Shown here in pieces: positions 31,801 to 41,345 of a stretch of DNA of 64,000 nucleotides. The stretch is taken from assembly GCF_963678635.1 (NCBI RefSeq), contig NC_087066.1:14368517-14432516 (forward strand), in the 5' to 3' direction. Made by a program: the position numbers and the translations under genes. Within the stretch, counting starts at the first letter, position 1, and each line of letters opens with the position of its first letter. Origin of the DNA: Symsagittifera roscoffensis (lineage: Eukaryota > Xenacoelomorpha > Acoela > Convolutidae). The notes below the pieces were generated by a model. That model was not told where the DNA came from, made no database searches, and saw only the letters and a list, made by a program, of their open reading frames with translations.

Positions 31801-34188
31801 TTAGAACTCCTTCACAATTATTATATTGAACCCATCCATTCTACACAAACAGCACAAGAAACTAACGAAATCAACACTACAAACCAATCCAATGAAAACG
31901 ACAAAACAAAATGCTTGAATACAAATCACATCTATCAAAATATACAAAAAGAACAACCCAAAGAAAAAATTTGGACAATACCATTTCTTTTAGAAAGCCC
32001 AAGAAACAAAGAATTTCAACCACCAGATCTTGAAATTGATTTTTTAATTGATTCAGGAGCAGAATCAAACATAATAAACATTCCCACATGGAATGAGATA
32101 AAATCACTACACCCAAAACTAACGCCTCTTGAAACCTCCAGTAAACTAGCAACAGCACAAGGATCAACATTGGTAAACTATGGAAAAATTCAATTATTTC
32201 TTCCCCCCACAAGAACAATAGAGCAAAATAAAATTTTAAGTAAACCATTTAAACAAATATTTCATAACACTGATATTAAACACAATATCATTGGAATACC
32301 ATTTATCTCTAAATATATACCAACAATCAACATTTCGAATAGTAAAATACTAATCAAAGAAAAATACACAAAAACAAAAGACACATCCCTAACATTTTTT
32401 CAAAGATTAAATAAACAACCACCATTCTTTTCAAAATTTTATCCGATATATAATCAACAAAGAAAACACCTGAAACCACTATCAGGAAACATATATAATT
32501 TTTCAATAAAACAAGTTCACCAATATGATAAAAAACAAAATAAACAACAACTCTATATGTCAGATTTTGAATTCAAACCTATCCATAAGTTTTTCAAAAT
32601 CACAATCTCATTCATAAAATATTTGAAAAACTCGAATTCAGATATTATTTCTCTACATGTATACAACAATACACCCTATCAAGTAACATTACCTTTAGGA
32701 CTTTTAGGCTATTGCGAAACCAACGCTACGATATCACCAATACACGAAAAAGCATATCGCGTAAATAATATACTCCAATTAATAGATATTTGTCAATCCA
32801 CAATTCTTAATGAAGAATTATCCATAAATAATATAATAAGTAATGAAAAAAGAAATACAGATTATTTCACAAAAACCCCATATTTCAAACCTACATTCAA
32901 CATAAATAACTATACAGAGAATCAACAGAAATTTTTAACAATGTTTAACTTCCAACATTCACAAATAACACAAGACGAATTTGATAAATTAGCCAAACAG
33001 CTAATAAAATATTCATCAGTCTATGCAACATCCAAATTTGATGTTGGCAAAATTAGCTCATCACTACATCACCCATTAAAACCTGACGCAGTTTTCAAAA
33101 AACAAAGAGCAAGTAAAGTACCAATTCATTTACACGATAAAGTGAACAGATTACTCGATATTTTAGAACAATACAATATAATCTCACCGGTAAACAAAGA
33201 AGAACAACCAAAAGGTAACACATTTATCAACCCTGTTATCATCCTAGCAAAAGGAGAATCATTAAAAATAGTTCTAGACGCTAGATATCTTAATTCACTA
33301 ATAGACGAATCAAAATGCAATTGGCCTATTGAACCAATACAAGTTATTTTAACAAAAATAAACGGAAAATACTTTACAACCGCAGATATGAATAGTGCAT
33401 ATAATCAAATGCCACTAGATGAACAATCACGACGCTTAACACAATTTGTTATTGGAAATCAGCAATATGATTTCAACCGACTATTCTATGGAATATCCAT
33501 AGGACCAGCAGCATTTTCAGCTTTTATGAGCAAAATTTTTAGACCACTAATACTCAAGAAAAACGCAATCACTTATCTAGACGATGTTTTTATGCAATCA
33601 CAGACAAAAGAAGAAATGTTTAAAGTTTTAGAACATTATCACAAAATACTTCAGAACGAAAATCTGAAGGCCGCCCCCGATAAATCACACTTCTTTTTAA
33701 CACGAGTAAAATTCTTAGGACATAATATAGAAAGAAAAACAATCACCCCATTAAAATCACGCATTGATGCTATTCAAAAACTCCAACCACCAACAAACAA
33801 AAAGAAAATCCAAGAATTCCTTGGAATGTTAAATTTTTTAAGTAAATATGTCTATAAAATGCAATTATACCTAAGACCATTTTATAATATACTTAGACAA
33901 CAAAATAATTTTGAATGGAACACAGAACATCAAGCACGATTTGAAGAAATTAAAAAACTCCTAACTGAACAAATTTCGAATACAATTCCAGATCCAAATC
34001 AACCATTCTATGCAATGTGCGATGCTTCGAATTTTTGCATCGGCGCAGCATTATTACAATCACACAATGGTACAAAACAAAATGAACCTTATATCAGCAA
34101 ATTCTCGATTATTCACTCAAGCAGAGCTACGACTCTCAACTCTAATGAGAGAATGTACAGCCATAATATATACACTAACAGAATATGA
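28849..34188 (+). CDS. gag-pol: gag-pro-RT polyprotein (Ty3/Gypsy type), frameshifted at RNase H
   Basis: Open frame after the TGA; the track from codon 28948 is 1,746 residues (numbering below from there). Landmarks: a low-complexity Q/N/P/T stretch (about 60-400); Retrotrans_gag core starting near 409 (FTGTDPEYSVEDYLNA); CCHC zinc knuckle C648-C651-H656-C661 (CNYCRRYGHSISEC); an N/R/S/Y-rich tract (about 700-875); retropepsin active site at 1035 (LIDSGAES); RT with catalytic Asp 1480 (FTTADMNSAY) and Asp 1545-1546 in YLDD; and the first RNase H Asp near 1692 (CDASNFCIGAALL). The correct RNase H frame then switches by +1 within about 34065-34090, and this frame runs on out of register to 34188. 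Gag and Pol are one frame with no frameshift site between them. Packaging, maturation and reverse transcription would be its roles. Confidence 0.92.
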   Translation, partial: HEITLFSTFLHIIKENFTKDDVSQHTKHDLQKILAWFIIDYFTYNIDLISQARKNFRPQNSNDDTAITEQSDYVWDPEWSHYAFINIPQSIANQAISTISYTRDYVRVVPLTIDATPLNYNTFLPDTRNNSLNSTVIHNENLNGTRNLTQQDIQTPSHFINEEIVQTTTTTQQSISPIRPNLTTPRNTNTSLAQVTLQSTVKPSVAPNYSQMDYQTNRPMTIPSTTRRTFTRNTFAKHNYNYAHSSKTNYPPQKNNNNQIRSRYWDNPMATTNSVNFQTNSHPPQDRSENYPFFQQNINKKQASHQTDYLSSDDDYLQPDIFAPYTQENRGQGVQKPYTYHRIFSPHPRDTQNQQPMQMQNPINTQSFQPVQPQNQMITHLYQPTQMQNEIPLPYYLQQHEITKNQLPNFPQMPNAAESLQMTMNPYLMGGSSITSNKPLIVFTGTDPEYSVEDYLNAVTANLILNIGPEPINTPLHQNWIHRRTALIQTTLDGAAQKWFSVLPIEIKSYWKRFTQEFSKMFDSERNKQQQRVLCNEIRRLPNETIKQLAVRIETLVRKAYSLNTHDYKNTKMTEILMMTLTPQLRKIAIKKRASHPSSIREPDLDFRKLVDKLEQAEITMKLEETENLKLQYVNRIETNTTNIKNIQESDTDLVEKITEILNIYEKHPNFKGKPSFKKWCNYCRRYGHSISECRQKQQDNQNKPQKYKEPNKSFYQYMKKDQNLPNKNVYSNNSSGKPLPNNTNYTRTQSPYNSSYRGRSPERRNTQNSSQNHYNRPNSRNNYSRSNSNTTQFVSRSNSQSRNNYYPNNQSRNSSYNRNRNYSNNRNRSYSNNRNQNYPNNRSRNNSYNRSNYNRPNNNYQNRSRNNSQNRHSSYNNRYRNYSQSPHRNNNHYNNSNNRHRISTPKHQRNINQVQSNQETTSDPPGIDDTGNNELQLNQLNCESSDSESDTENTISINMIAVENDYEPIIYEQPFSSHIYENQLELLHNYYIEPIHSTQTAQETNEINTTNQSNENDKTKCLNTNHIYQNIQKEQPKEKIWTIPFLLESPRNKEFQPPDLEIDFLIDSGAESNIINIPTWNEIKSLHPKLTPLETSSKLATAQGSTLVNYGKIQLFLPPTRTIEQNKILSKPFKQIFHNTDIKHNIIGIPFISKYIPTINISNSKILIKEKYTKTKDTSLTFFQRLNKQPPFFSKFYPIYNQQRKHLKPLSGNIYNFSIKQVHQYDKKQNKQQLYMSDFEFKPIHKFFKITISFIKYLKNSNSDIISLHVYNNTPYQVTLPLGLLGYCETNATISPIHEKAYRVNNILQLIDICQSTILNEELSINNIISNEKRNTDYFTKTPYFKPTFNINNYTENQQKFLTMFNFQHSQITQDEFDKLAKQLIKYSSVYATSKFDVGKISSSLHHPLKPDAVFKKQRASKVPIHLHDKVNRLLDILEQYNIISPVNKEEQPKGNTFINPVIILAKGESLKIVLDARYLNSLIDESKCNWPIEPIQVILTKINGKYFTTADMNSAYNQMPLDEQSRRLTQFVIGNQQYDFNRLFYGISIGPAAFSAFMSKIFRPLILKKNAITYLDDVFMQSQTKEEMFKVLEHYHKILQNENLKAAPDKSHFFLTRVKFLGHNIERKTITPLKSRIDAIQKLQPPTNKKKIQEFLGMLNFLSKYVYKMQLYLRPFYNILRQQNNFEWNTEHQARFEEIKKLLTEQISNTIPDPNQPFYAMCDASNFCIGAALLQSHNGTKQNEPYISKFSIIHSSRATTLNSNERMYSHNIYTNRI

Positions 34189-36607
34189 ATTTCTGATACT
34201 TGGATCAAAACATCCAACAGTTCTATTTACAGATCACAAACCAATCATTTTTCTCTTTACACAAAAATCCAATCCAAATCATCGAGTTTATAGATTTCAA
34301 TTAATTCTAATGAAATTCCCAAACTTACATATAGTTTGGACAGCAGGAAAAAACCTTGCATTACCAGACACATTAAGTCGAAATACACCACCTGAATTAC
34401 TTACACGTAAAACTACAGTAGAAATACTCAAAAATATAGAATTCTACCTTGCAGAAAACGAAACATCACCCCGACTAGAATGCAAATATGCAGTAAAAAC
34501 TGACGTTGAACAATCACAGATAAACAATCTACAACACTTCCCACTTTATTTAGATTGCCAAAATAACCACTACGAAGTTGATCTACTTGGAACATCAACT
34601 TTCAAACCAATTCCATACTCACAATGGATAAAAAATAACACCCAAGAAAAAAGAGTAAAACAACACTCGCATAAAAAAGACCTTTTTCCATTAATTGAAA
34701 AAGAAAATCTAACTGATAAAATAAATTTATCAGGACCACAAACAAACGATTCAAAATACACAATAAATCAAGTTTTTGACCTCCATGACCCACTTGATAC
34801 AATTCCTTTATCTAAATTAGAAATTGAAAACATTTTTCTCCCCCCAACAGATAAAATCACAATTAATACTTTGAAACAATATCAAAATCTTGACCCAGTA
34901 ATTAGACAACTAAAATCATGGCACAAATATAAAACTAAACCCGTCAAGGCAGATACAACTATTTTAGGAAATAAAACACTCCTCCGATATTTTCGAAAAT
35001 TTAATAATACAACAATTAACGAAAACACAGACCTTCTAGAATACCAATTAAACGAATCTAAAGTTCCCTGTCTCCCCCTAAGTATGATTCTTATAGCTTC
35101 TAATATTTCACATACACAAAACATTAAAGGACACTCTGGATCAGAGAAAACATATTCAAATTTCATACAAAACTTTTATTTTCCAAATGCACCAATTTGG
35201 ATAAAAGTACTATGCAATGATTGTATAGTATGTCAGCTAAATAAACCTTATCCAAATCAAAAACAAATAGCACAAAAACAAGATTTTAAAGGACAAAGTT
35301 TGTACTTTAACCACCGTATTTCATTTGATACAAAAGGACCAATTTCACCCTCATCCGAAGGAAACTCCTACATTATGGTAATTGTTGACGCGTTTACCCA
35401 TTATGTAGCACTTAACCCAGTACCACATTGTAACGCTTATTACGCTTACACAACACTCTATGAACACTGGATAGCCAAATTCGGACTACCAGAAATTTTA
35501 GTTACAGACAACGGTACAGAATTCATAAATAACGAAATCACCACATTATGTCATTTATATAACATCAAACACAAACCACGTACATCTCATGCACCTTGGA
35601 CAAACGGCTTAGTCGAAGGTATGAACCGTTCACTACAAGAATATCTTAGATGTATCATCAATGGAAATGATACAAGATACACCGAATGGTCAGCAGATGT
35701 AAAACTATTTCCCTTAGCATATAATTCACAAATCACGACAACTCTAGGAATGTCACCATATGAAATGGTTTTTAATCAAAAGCCACGCAAACCAATTATG
35801 TTTACAGCAAACTCTCATAAAAATGCACAAAGTTATTGTCAACCGAATAAAGAATCAATTTGTTACAACTTACCTTTACATACACACGATGAAGATCATT
35901 TTCATCACCCACAAATTCTTAAATTAGCCTCCGGTACACACACCGAATGGATTTTAAACAGAGATAAAAAACACAATGAAATTTACCAAAAAGTAACAAA
36001 AAAGTTGTTACAAAGACAAAACATTAATGAACAGATAAATTCACGCTTTACACCAGCCTCCGATTTAAAAATTGGAACATTTGTTTTAATACCCAATTTT
36101 AACACTCAAAAAGGAATCCCTAAAAAATTACAACCCCTTCGAAAAGGACCATACCAAATAATTGCCCAACCCACTGATGTCACATATAAAATTACCGACT
36201 CAAACAAAAAAGAAATTGTTCAACACCGAAACAACCTATTACCTTATTACCCAAAAGAATACGCACTACGCGAACTAACTCAATTATATTCTTTCACAGG
36301 TTTAAAAGTTATTCAAAATAATCCACATACGGAGAATAAAACAAAAGAACAACATGACATTCATCTCGAAAACCAAAATAAAAAATCAACTATTACGAAA
36401 AACAATACAAAAAAGCTAGATCAAAATATACCTCAAAAAGAAAGAAAAAATAGAAAATTGACAGAAAAAATAATACCCCAAGAACAAATCGACAAATCAC
36501 AACATAGAGAGTCATCACGACTTAGAAATCAACCACGTAAAAACTATAAAACATTCATTCCACAGTCTAAAATATTAAAGAAAGTCGAATTTCAAAAACA
36601 GCTTTAA
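34010..36607 (+). CDS. pol: RNase H-integrase segment of pol
   Basis: Frame +1 relative to the upstream pol part; it continues RNase H (LSTLMRECTAIIYTLTEY, FTDHKPIIFLF). Integrase landmarks numbered from 34010: zinc-binding H368-H375-C405-C408; catalytic D440 (SFDTKGP), D500 (VTDNGTEF) and E536 (NGLVEGMNR), giving a D-x59-D-x35-E spacing, which is canonical. A GPY-type C-terminal module (LRKGPYQIIAQPTDVTYKI) follows, then a Lys/Gln/Asn-rich tail of about 110 residues. The 5' end of this open frame overlaps the previous ORF by about 180 bases; the functional junction is near 34080. The protein would finish cDNA synthesis and insert it into the genome. Confidence 0.92.
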   Translation: MQCAMLRIFASAQHYYNHTMVQNKMNLISANSRLFTQAELRLSTLMRECTAIIYTLTEYEFLILGSKHPTVLFTDHKPIIFLFTQKSNPNHRVYRFQLILMKFPNLHIVWTAGKNLALPDTLSRNTPPELLTRKTTVEILKNIEFYLAENETSPRLECKYAVKTDVEQSQINNLQHFPLYLDCQNNHYEVDLLGTSTFKPIPYSQWIKNNTQEKRVKQHSHKKDLFPLIEKENLTDKINLSGPQTNDSKYTINQVFDLHDPLDTIPLSKLEIENIFLPPTDKITINTLKQYQNLDPVIRQLKSWHKYKTKPVKADTTILGNKTLLRYFRKFNNTTINENTDLLEYQLNESKVPCLPLSMILIASNISHTQNIKGHSGSEKTYSNFIQNFYFPNAPIWIKVLCNDCIVCQLNKPYPNQKQIAQKQDFKGQSLYFNHRISFDTKGPISPSSEGNSYIMVIVDAFTHYVALNPVPHCNAYYAYTTLYEHWIAKFGLPEILVTDNGTEFINNEITTLCHLYNIKHKPRTSHAPWTNGLVEGMNRSLQEYLRCIINGNDTRYTEWSADVKLFPLAYNSQITTTLGMSPYEMVFNQKPRKPIMFTANSHKNAQSYCQPNKESICYNLPLHTHDEDHFHHPQILKLASGTHTEWILNRDKKHNEIYQKVTKKLLQRQNINEQINSRFTPASDLKIGTFVLIPNFNTQKGIPKKLQPLRKGPYQIIAQPTDVTYKITDSNKKEIVQHRNNLLPYYPKEYALRELTQLYSFTGLKVIQNNPHTENKTKEQHDIHLENQNKKSTITKNNTKKLDQNIPQKERKNRKLTEKIIPQEQIDKSQHRESSRLRNQPRKNYKTFIPQSKILKKVEFQKQL

Positions 36608-37409
36608 TTTTATATTTCATAATCTTTGCACCTCTGAAATATTTTGAACTTTCATTTTTCAAAATAACATGCTGACAAACAAGCAACGATTCTAGTTCAA
36701 AATTAGCCAATAGGATTCATCCAATCCGTCACCTTCCAACTAGACGAACGATATTAAACTCCAGGCATATCTATAACTATAACTTTGCGACCTCCAGGTC
36801 AAAAATAAGCAAACCACTCCGACTTGACAACTAAAATAAATACCACCATAATATCATAACCCTCCCTTATCTAATAACCCAAAGATCAACAATATTTCCC
36901 CAACTCCGATCTCAAATACCCCCCAAACAAATTTGTTAAATTAGCCTAAAGTAAAAGAAGGACCATTTTAATTAGCCTAAAGTATAAAAATCTCAAAAAT
37001 ACCCCAGATCACTTGACAAATAAAAATAAAGGCAAAGAAGACCTCCCGATCACCATAAAATTCGCCCCCAACAATTTTTCACAAAACTCAACCCACTTGT
37101 CAAAAAACCAATAAATAATTCGACCACACTTGAAAATTGCCCCAAACAACAAAAAATATTCGATCGAGAAGCCATTTCGTAAATGCTCTTCTATCGACCA
37201 GTCAACATAATTCTTAACATTCTCATAAACTTTTTAACAATATTTAAACTTTTAATCAAATTTCTTTTTGATACCTTAGAATCTTTTGTAATAATCTTAA
37301 TCATTTTTTGCAATATTTTTTAAATTTTCTATTCCATATTTGAACTATACCTCCAGCTTTCAAAAGCTATTGACTATATCCACAGGTACGATTCACAAAA
37401 CTTATCTAA
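36608..37409 (+). other. non-coding spacer between pol and the downstream ORFs
   Basis: About 800 bases without a credible frame. ATTAGCCTAAAGTA is repeated at about 36941 and 36971. An acceptor-like sequence, CTATTGACTATATCCACAG (ending 37385), lies just before the first downstream ORF and is the natural candidate for the 3' splice site of a subgenomic RNA. Confidence 0.5.
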
Positions 37410-37598
37410 ATGATACGAACCATTTTTAGTAGAACAGATGTTTTTTTACTATTTGTAATTTTTATAACATTTCTATCATCCCTCATCTTGACAATATGCA
37501 AATGTATAAAGAAAGCAATCATCACGTTCGCCCTAGCAACAATCCTCCTAATTCTTTTTCTAGAAGAATACTATAATAAACATAAATTTTTCCACTAA
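37410..37598 (+). CDS. small membrane protein, two predicted helices (62 codons)
   Basis: ATG 37410. Two hydrophobic segments (about residues 10-29, VFLLFVIFITFLSSLILTIC, and 35-51, KKAIITFALATILLILFLEE) are separated by a short basic turn. It has no recognised family. Its end overlaps, in the next frame, the Pro/Ser-rich open stretch at 37564-38049, so it may once have been the membrane anchor of a longer protein whose frame is now broken in the A-rich run near 37600. Confidence 0.55.
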   Translation: MIRTIFSRTDVFLLFVIFITFLSSLILTICKCIKKAIITFALATILLILFLEEYYNKHKFFH

Positions 37599-38049
37599 AA
37601 GAATAAATAAAAAACCATCAAAAATTGCTAACCAACAATCACATAGTCAGTCTTCACCGACATCATCCCAGGAAAACCCGACACCACTTTCAACTACCCA
37701 AAACCCCCAAACATCCACACGAATTTCTTTTCAAGATAACCCATATACCTTTGAAGAACGACACGCTCGCTTATCTGAACCACTAGAACCAGTTCAACGA
37801 CAAGCACCTTTAAGCGAACCAACATATAACTTATACCCAACACTACCACAAGAATTAAGTAGAATACGAAATCCTAGTCAAAACCAAAATACAGTCGAAA
37901 TAAATAGACAAATTATACATCCTCGACGAAACAAAAATTTTCAAACTCCCCGATTTCATTTTGATATACCTCAATCCCCATCACAAAGTACTCCAGAAAA
38001 ACCCAATGGGTATATTACCAGAAACCCCTACGCTTCTTTCACAACGTAG
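37564..38049 (+). pseudogene. Pro/Ser/Gln-rich open stretch without ATG
   Basis: The frame opens after TAG 37561-37563 and stops at TAG 38047-38049 (161 codons). It lacks any start codon but has protein-like, low-complexity content (Ser, Pro, Gln, Asn; motifs such as FEERHARLSEPLEPVQ). It lies +1 to the membrane ORF before it and -1 to the ORF after it, so it looks like the middle part of one broken gene. Its function is unknown. Confidence 0.45.
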
Positions 38050-38740
38050 CACCTCAAGCCTACCCTCAGATTACTTAGGTTCAACACCAACATCTGAACA
38101 AATACGTGAAAACCCCTTTAACCCTACAAACCAAACATCACGACTACCATATTGGACAACACATTCATTCACACAAGGTGAACCAAATTTAATCAATGAT
38201 CCAATAGATATTTCTACGGATACAACAACATCCTCATCACTACCAGAAACATTATCACTACCATCAACACCATCAATCAGTCAGATTTCACCAACGCCTT
38301 TTAACTTCAATTTCCCAAATAACCTCGACGCTAGATACCGAGAACAATCATCAACAAATATTCCTTTAAGACTAGACTGGAATACATTCACAGCACCTCC
38401 ACCATTATTTGGACAACACCCTGAAAGTAACCGACTCCACAACTGGGCACTAAATAGACTACAATGTAGACAAAACATTCACGAAGACATTCGTGATCAT
38501 AACATCCAAATACTCCAACAAAATAGTCTACAATTAAAATTCGAAATCACGGTTAAATTAAATAACATTACTCAACATCCCTATCCATTAAACCCACCAA
38601 ATATAACAGCTCAATCCCTACCACCACCGTTTATAACAACTGAAGTGATATACAAATACGACAGATATACCAAAAAAACAATTGGTTACATCACATTTTA
38701 TAACCCATACTCAGGATTGTCATACACATGTATATTCTAA
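37961..38740 (+). CDS. accessory ORF upstream of env, Pro/Ser/Thr-rich with a folded C-terminus
   Basis: The frame begins at TTG 37961, with no ATG start that would fit, supporting the view that it continues a broken upstream gene. The first half is Pro/Ser/Thr-rich. The last ~120 residues look folded (LDARYREQSSTNIPLRLDW, LQCRQNIHEDIRDHNIQIL, LKFEITVKLNNI, GYITFYNPYSG). No family was recognised. The stop overlaps the env ATG region by 13 bases (38728-38740). Together with 37410-38049 it may encode a single accessory or envelope-related protein of about 400 residues. Confidence 0.5.
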   Translation: MIYLNPHHKVLQKNPMGILPETPTLLSQRSTSSLPSDYLGSTPTSEQIRENPFNPTNQTSRLPYWTTHSFTQGEPNLINDPIDISTDTTTSSSLPETLSLPSTPSISQISPTPFNFNFPNNLDARYREQSSTNIPLRLDWNTFTAPPPLFGQHPESNRLHNWALNRLQCRQNIHEDIRDHNIQILQQNSLQLKFEITVKLNNITQHPYPLNPPNITAQSLPPPFITTEVIYKYDRYTKKTIGYITFYNPYSGLSYTCIF

Positions 38741-39933
38741 AAATTTTAATTTTTCTCCAACTCCTTTTTCTAATAACCTCCAATGAAAACATAAACCCTT
38801 CCCCCCGCACAGGACCCCAAGATTTATTAGTAACACATTACGATTGTGAAGAAAACGAACAAAAAAAACTACACAAATATGCAATAAATCAAGTATCACA
38901 ATGCGAAACAGAACCACAAGCCATAGAAACAACAAATGTAATAGCGACACTTTATTCAAAAGCCCGAGCAACAACAGTTATAGGATATAAATTCACAGCA
39001 ACATTTTCCGAAAAGAAAGTACATTGTTCACAAGTCTCAAATGGAAATAAAAACCGACTTGACCACGAATCATTCTACCAAAGTAATATCGAAAGACTTC
39101 TACATCTCAACCCCGAAGATTGTAAAAACAAGTTACTAAGACTCAATATCACAAGAAATAAAAACACAGATAGAAAATTAGTATATTTCCAAGTTTTTGC
39201 AGATTCTGTACATCAAGCAGAACTTGAAAGATATCAAGGACATATAAAATTAGATGAAAAATACCCATACAACGGCGCACACGGAAGATTAACTTATGAT
39301 ATACACGATAAACACTGGATACCACACATTGGTATAAATGACCCATCAAACTGCAAAGCAGACACAAAAAATAAAGGATATCAAGAAATCATGTTTTTCG
39401 ATTGGAAAATACAACTCGAAAAAATACAACTCACACGCGATTTATCTGACAACACAATGATCTATCAAGGAATTAGATTACCCTGTAAAAACGATCAAGG
39501 CTATTGTGACCCTACAACACGAACACAAGCAACAATTGTTTGGTTCCCCGAAGACACATGTACAACATTTAAAGTAGCAAAAATACACGCTCGTATGATA
39601 AAATTTCACGAAAAATATTTTATACAATCAATTCCATATGAACAAGTCCATCCATCACGAAGACAAAGTTCTAATTTTAGAAACATACACAATATAGAAA
39701 ATAAATTGACACGTTTTCAAATATATCAAGAAACAGAACTTGCATGTAAATACAGAAATCCACTTCACAAAACACAATACTCCGAGATATTAGTTGAATA
39801 CGAAAAAAGATTCGACATGACCACTGGAAAAGTAAAAATCGACCCATACGCCACAAGTCACCCCATAAACGAAGGAACATCATATATACCAGTTGATTTT
39901 CAAAAAATAAAAGTCAACCTGGTGGACATCTAA
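38728..39933 (+). CDS. env: envelope glycoprotein, N-terminal part (chuvirus/Mononegavirales-like type)
   Basis: ATG 38728 followed by a signal-peptide-like start (MYILKILIFLQLLFLITS), then a cysteine-rich ectodomain. Visible landmarks include HYDCEEN, VSQCETEP, KKVHCSQVSNG, PEDCKN, DPSNCKAD and LPCKNDQGYCDPTT. Cysteine pattern and order resemble the glycoproteins shared by arthropod chuviruses and the envelopes of some aquatic-invertebrate Gypsy elements. The ORF stops at TAA 39931-39933, while the matching C-terminal part continues in another frame open from 39897. The env gene is thus broken near an A-rich run (about 39901-39912). If intact, it would mediate attachment and membrane fusion at the cell surface. 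Confidence 0.75.
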   Translation: MYILKILIFLQLLFLITSNENINPSPRTGPQDLLVTHYDCEENEQKKLHKYAINQVSQCETEPQAIETTNVIATLYSKARATTVIGYKFTATFSEKKVHCSQVSNGNKNRLDHESFYQSNIERLLHLNPEDCKNKLLRLNITRNKNTDRKLVYFQVFADSVHQAELERYQGHIKLDEKYPYNGAHGRLTYDIHDKHWIPHIGINDPSNCKADTKNKGYQEIMFFDWKIQLEKIQLTRDLSDNTMIYQGIRLPCKNDQGYCDPTTRTQATIVWFPEDTCTTFKVAKIHARMIKFHEKYFIQSIPYEQVHPSRRQSSNFRNIHNIENKLTRFQIYQETELACKYRNPLHKTQYSEILVEYEKRFDMTTGKVKIDPYATSHPINEGTSYIPVDFQKIKVNLVDI

Positions 39934-39977
39934 AGCCCCATGACACTAGAAGCACACGTTTACAAGAACTATCACTA

Positions 39978-41345
39978 ATGAATAGTACATATTTCGGTAA
40001 TATCCACTATGATATTCACCTAGATATGAAATTAGACTACACAATTAGCCGCATTTTTCAAGAAATGTCACTCTCTGAATTAGAAACACTTCACCAACTA
40101 TGCGAATTAGAAAGGACACAAATCCTACAATCACTTGCACTAGCAGTATTAAAAATACCCTACGCAGGATATTTACTATCAGGAAATAGATCAAATTTTT
40201 TAGACTATGAAGGAAACATTTTATGGTTTTATACCTGTACCAAAAAAGTATCACCACTTTATGTTTTTGAAGATAAACGATGCTATAAAAGAATCCCTAT
40301 CTTTTATAAGAATAAAGTTCATTTCGTTGACACGCTTTCAAGACGAACCTATTTTTGGGATACCGCAGTCCCATGTGGATCAGAAAATAGCCACAATGTA
40401 GTTCAACTGAACCCTGATGAAGATAAATATTACCTTCTTACCCCATATCCCACATTAATGCAATCACTCAAAAAATTTTCACCTGAAAGCATCAGAGCTT
40501 TTGCTCGAAACCCAAATATTGACCTACAATCAATTGGAATATATTCAAAATCCGATATCCAACATCACATTAGAACACAGCAATTCCAAGAATTATTAAC
40601 ACAAATGGACACTATACAAAGACAATCAATTGACCAAAACTTACGCAAACTTGCCGAAACCGCAGGATTTGCAGATATTTATACACAAGACTATAGCGGA
40701 TATTTTAAAGACATTAAAGACTATATATATCTAAACGGTGAAAAATATAGACCACAAGATATTTCACCTATAAATATTTTTAGCTTTGTTACACTAAAAA
40801 ATGAAATTCTCGATTTTCTAGGATGGCCCTACTACATCTTAGAAAAATTGACTATTTTATACGCAATGTTTAACTTTATAGGATTTCTTTTTTCGCTTTT
40901 AAAAGGAATCTATAATACATGCGCTATACACACACAAGTAAATAGACAAGCAAGTGTAGCACGCATACTATTTGCAGGATTTTTTGGAATTTTTTCATCA
41001 TCAATAAACAAAATTCTTTTAGACGCACAAATAAAAGAATACAACACAAAAATAGTAACAAGACAGAACACATGCGACGAAGAACATAACAATGTAGACA
41101 TAACGCCTACAGCACCACAGTTACCACCCCTACCACATAACCATCCACTATCACTAGTCCCACGAAATTTTCGAAATTTAGCAATAACACATAATCCAAA
41201 TTTTAGACCAACCATATCACAAAGTCCCATTCAACATATAATGACACACCATCCACTAGATGAAAATACATATGAACAAATTATAGAACAACCCCATACC
41301 ACCGCTTTTCAGTCTCAAAATAATAATTTTTTTAGCCCACGATGA
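39978..41345 (+). CDS. env: envelope glycoprotein, C-terminal part with membrane anchor
   Basis: The frame is open from 39897; the first ATG is 39978. It holds the hallmark HQLCELERTQILQSLALAV (about residues 40-58), a GYLLSGNRSNF block, CTKKVSPLYVFEDKRCYKR, and a DTAVPCGSE cysteine, features I associate with chuvirus-like glycoproteins. A hydrophobic anchor lies at about residues 284-318 (LEKLTILYAMFNFIGFLFSL) and a second hydrophobic stretch at about 327-347. A Pro-rich cytoplasmic tail of roughly 105 residues follows. The stop TGA (41343-41345) overlaps the ATG of the next ORF in an ATGA. Confidence 0.75.
   Translation: MNSTYFGNIHYDIHLDMKLDYTISRIFQEMSLSELETLHQLCELERTQILQSLALAVLKIPYAGYLLSGNRSNFLDYEGNILWFYTCTKKVSPLYVFEDKRCYKRIPIFYKNKVHFVDTLSRRTYFWDTAVPCGSENSHNVVQLNPDEDKYYLLTPYPTLMQSLKKFSPESIRAFARNPNIDLQSIGIYSKSDIQHHIRTQQFQELLTQMDTIQRQSIDQNLRKLAETAGFADIYTQDYSGYFKDIKDYIYLNGEKYRPQDISPINIFSFVTLKNEILDFLGWPYYILEKLTILYAMFNFIGFLFSLLKGIYNTCAIHTQVNRQASVARILFAGFFGIFSSSINKILLDAQIKEYNTKIVTRQNTCDEEHNNVDITPTAPQLPPLPHNHPLSLVPRNFRNLAITHNPNFRPTISQSPIQHIMTHHPLDENTYEQIIEQPHTTAFQSQNNNFFSPR

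Noticed and set aside
39897-39933. Programmed -1 frameshift in env
   Set aside because: The CAAAAAATA run does not give a canonical X-XXY-YYZ heptamer in the required phase; a simple indel is more likely.
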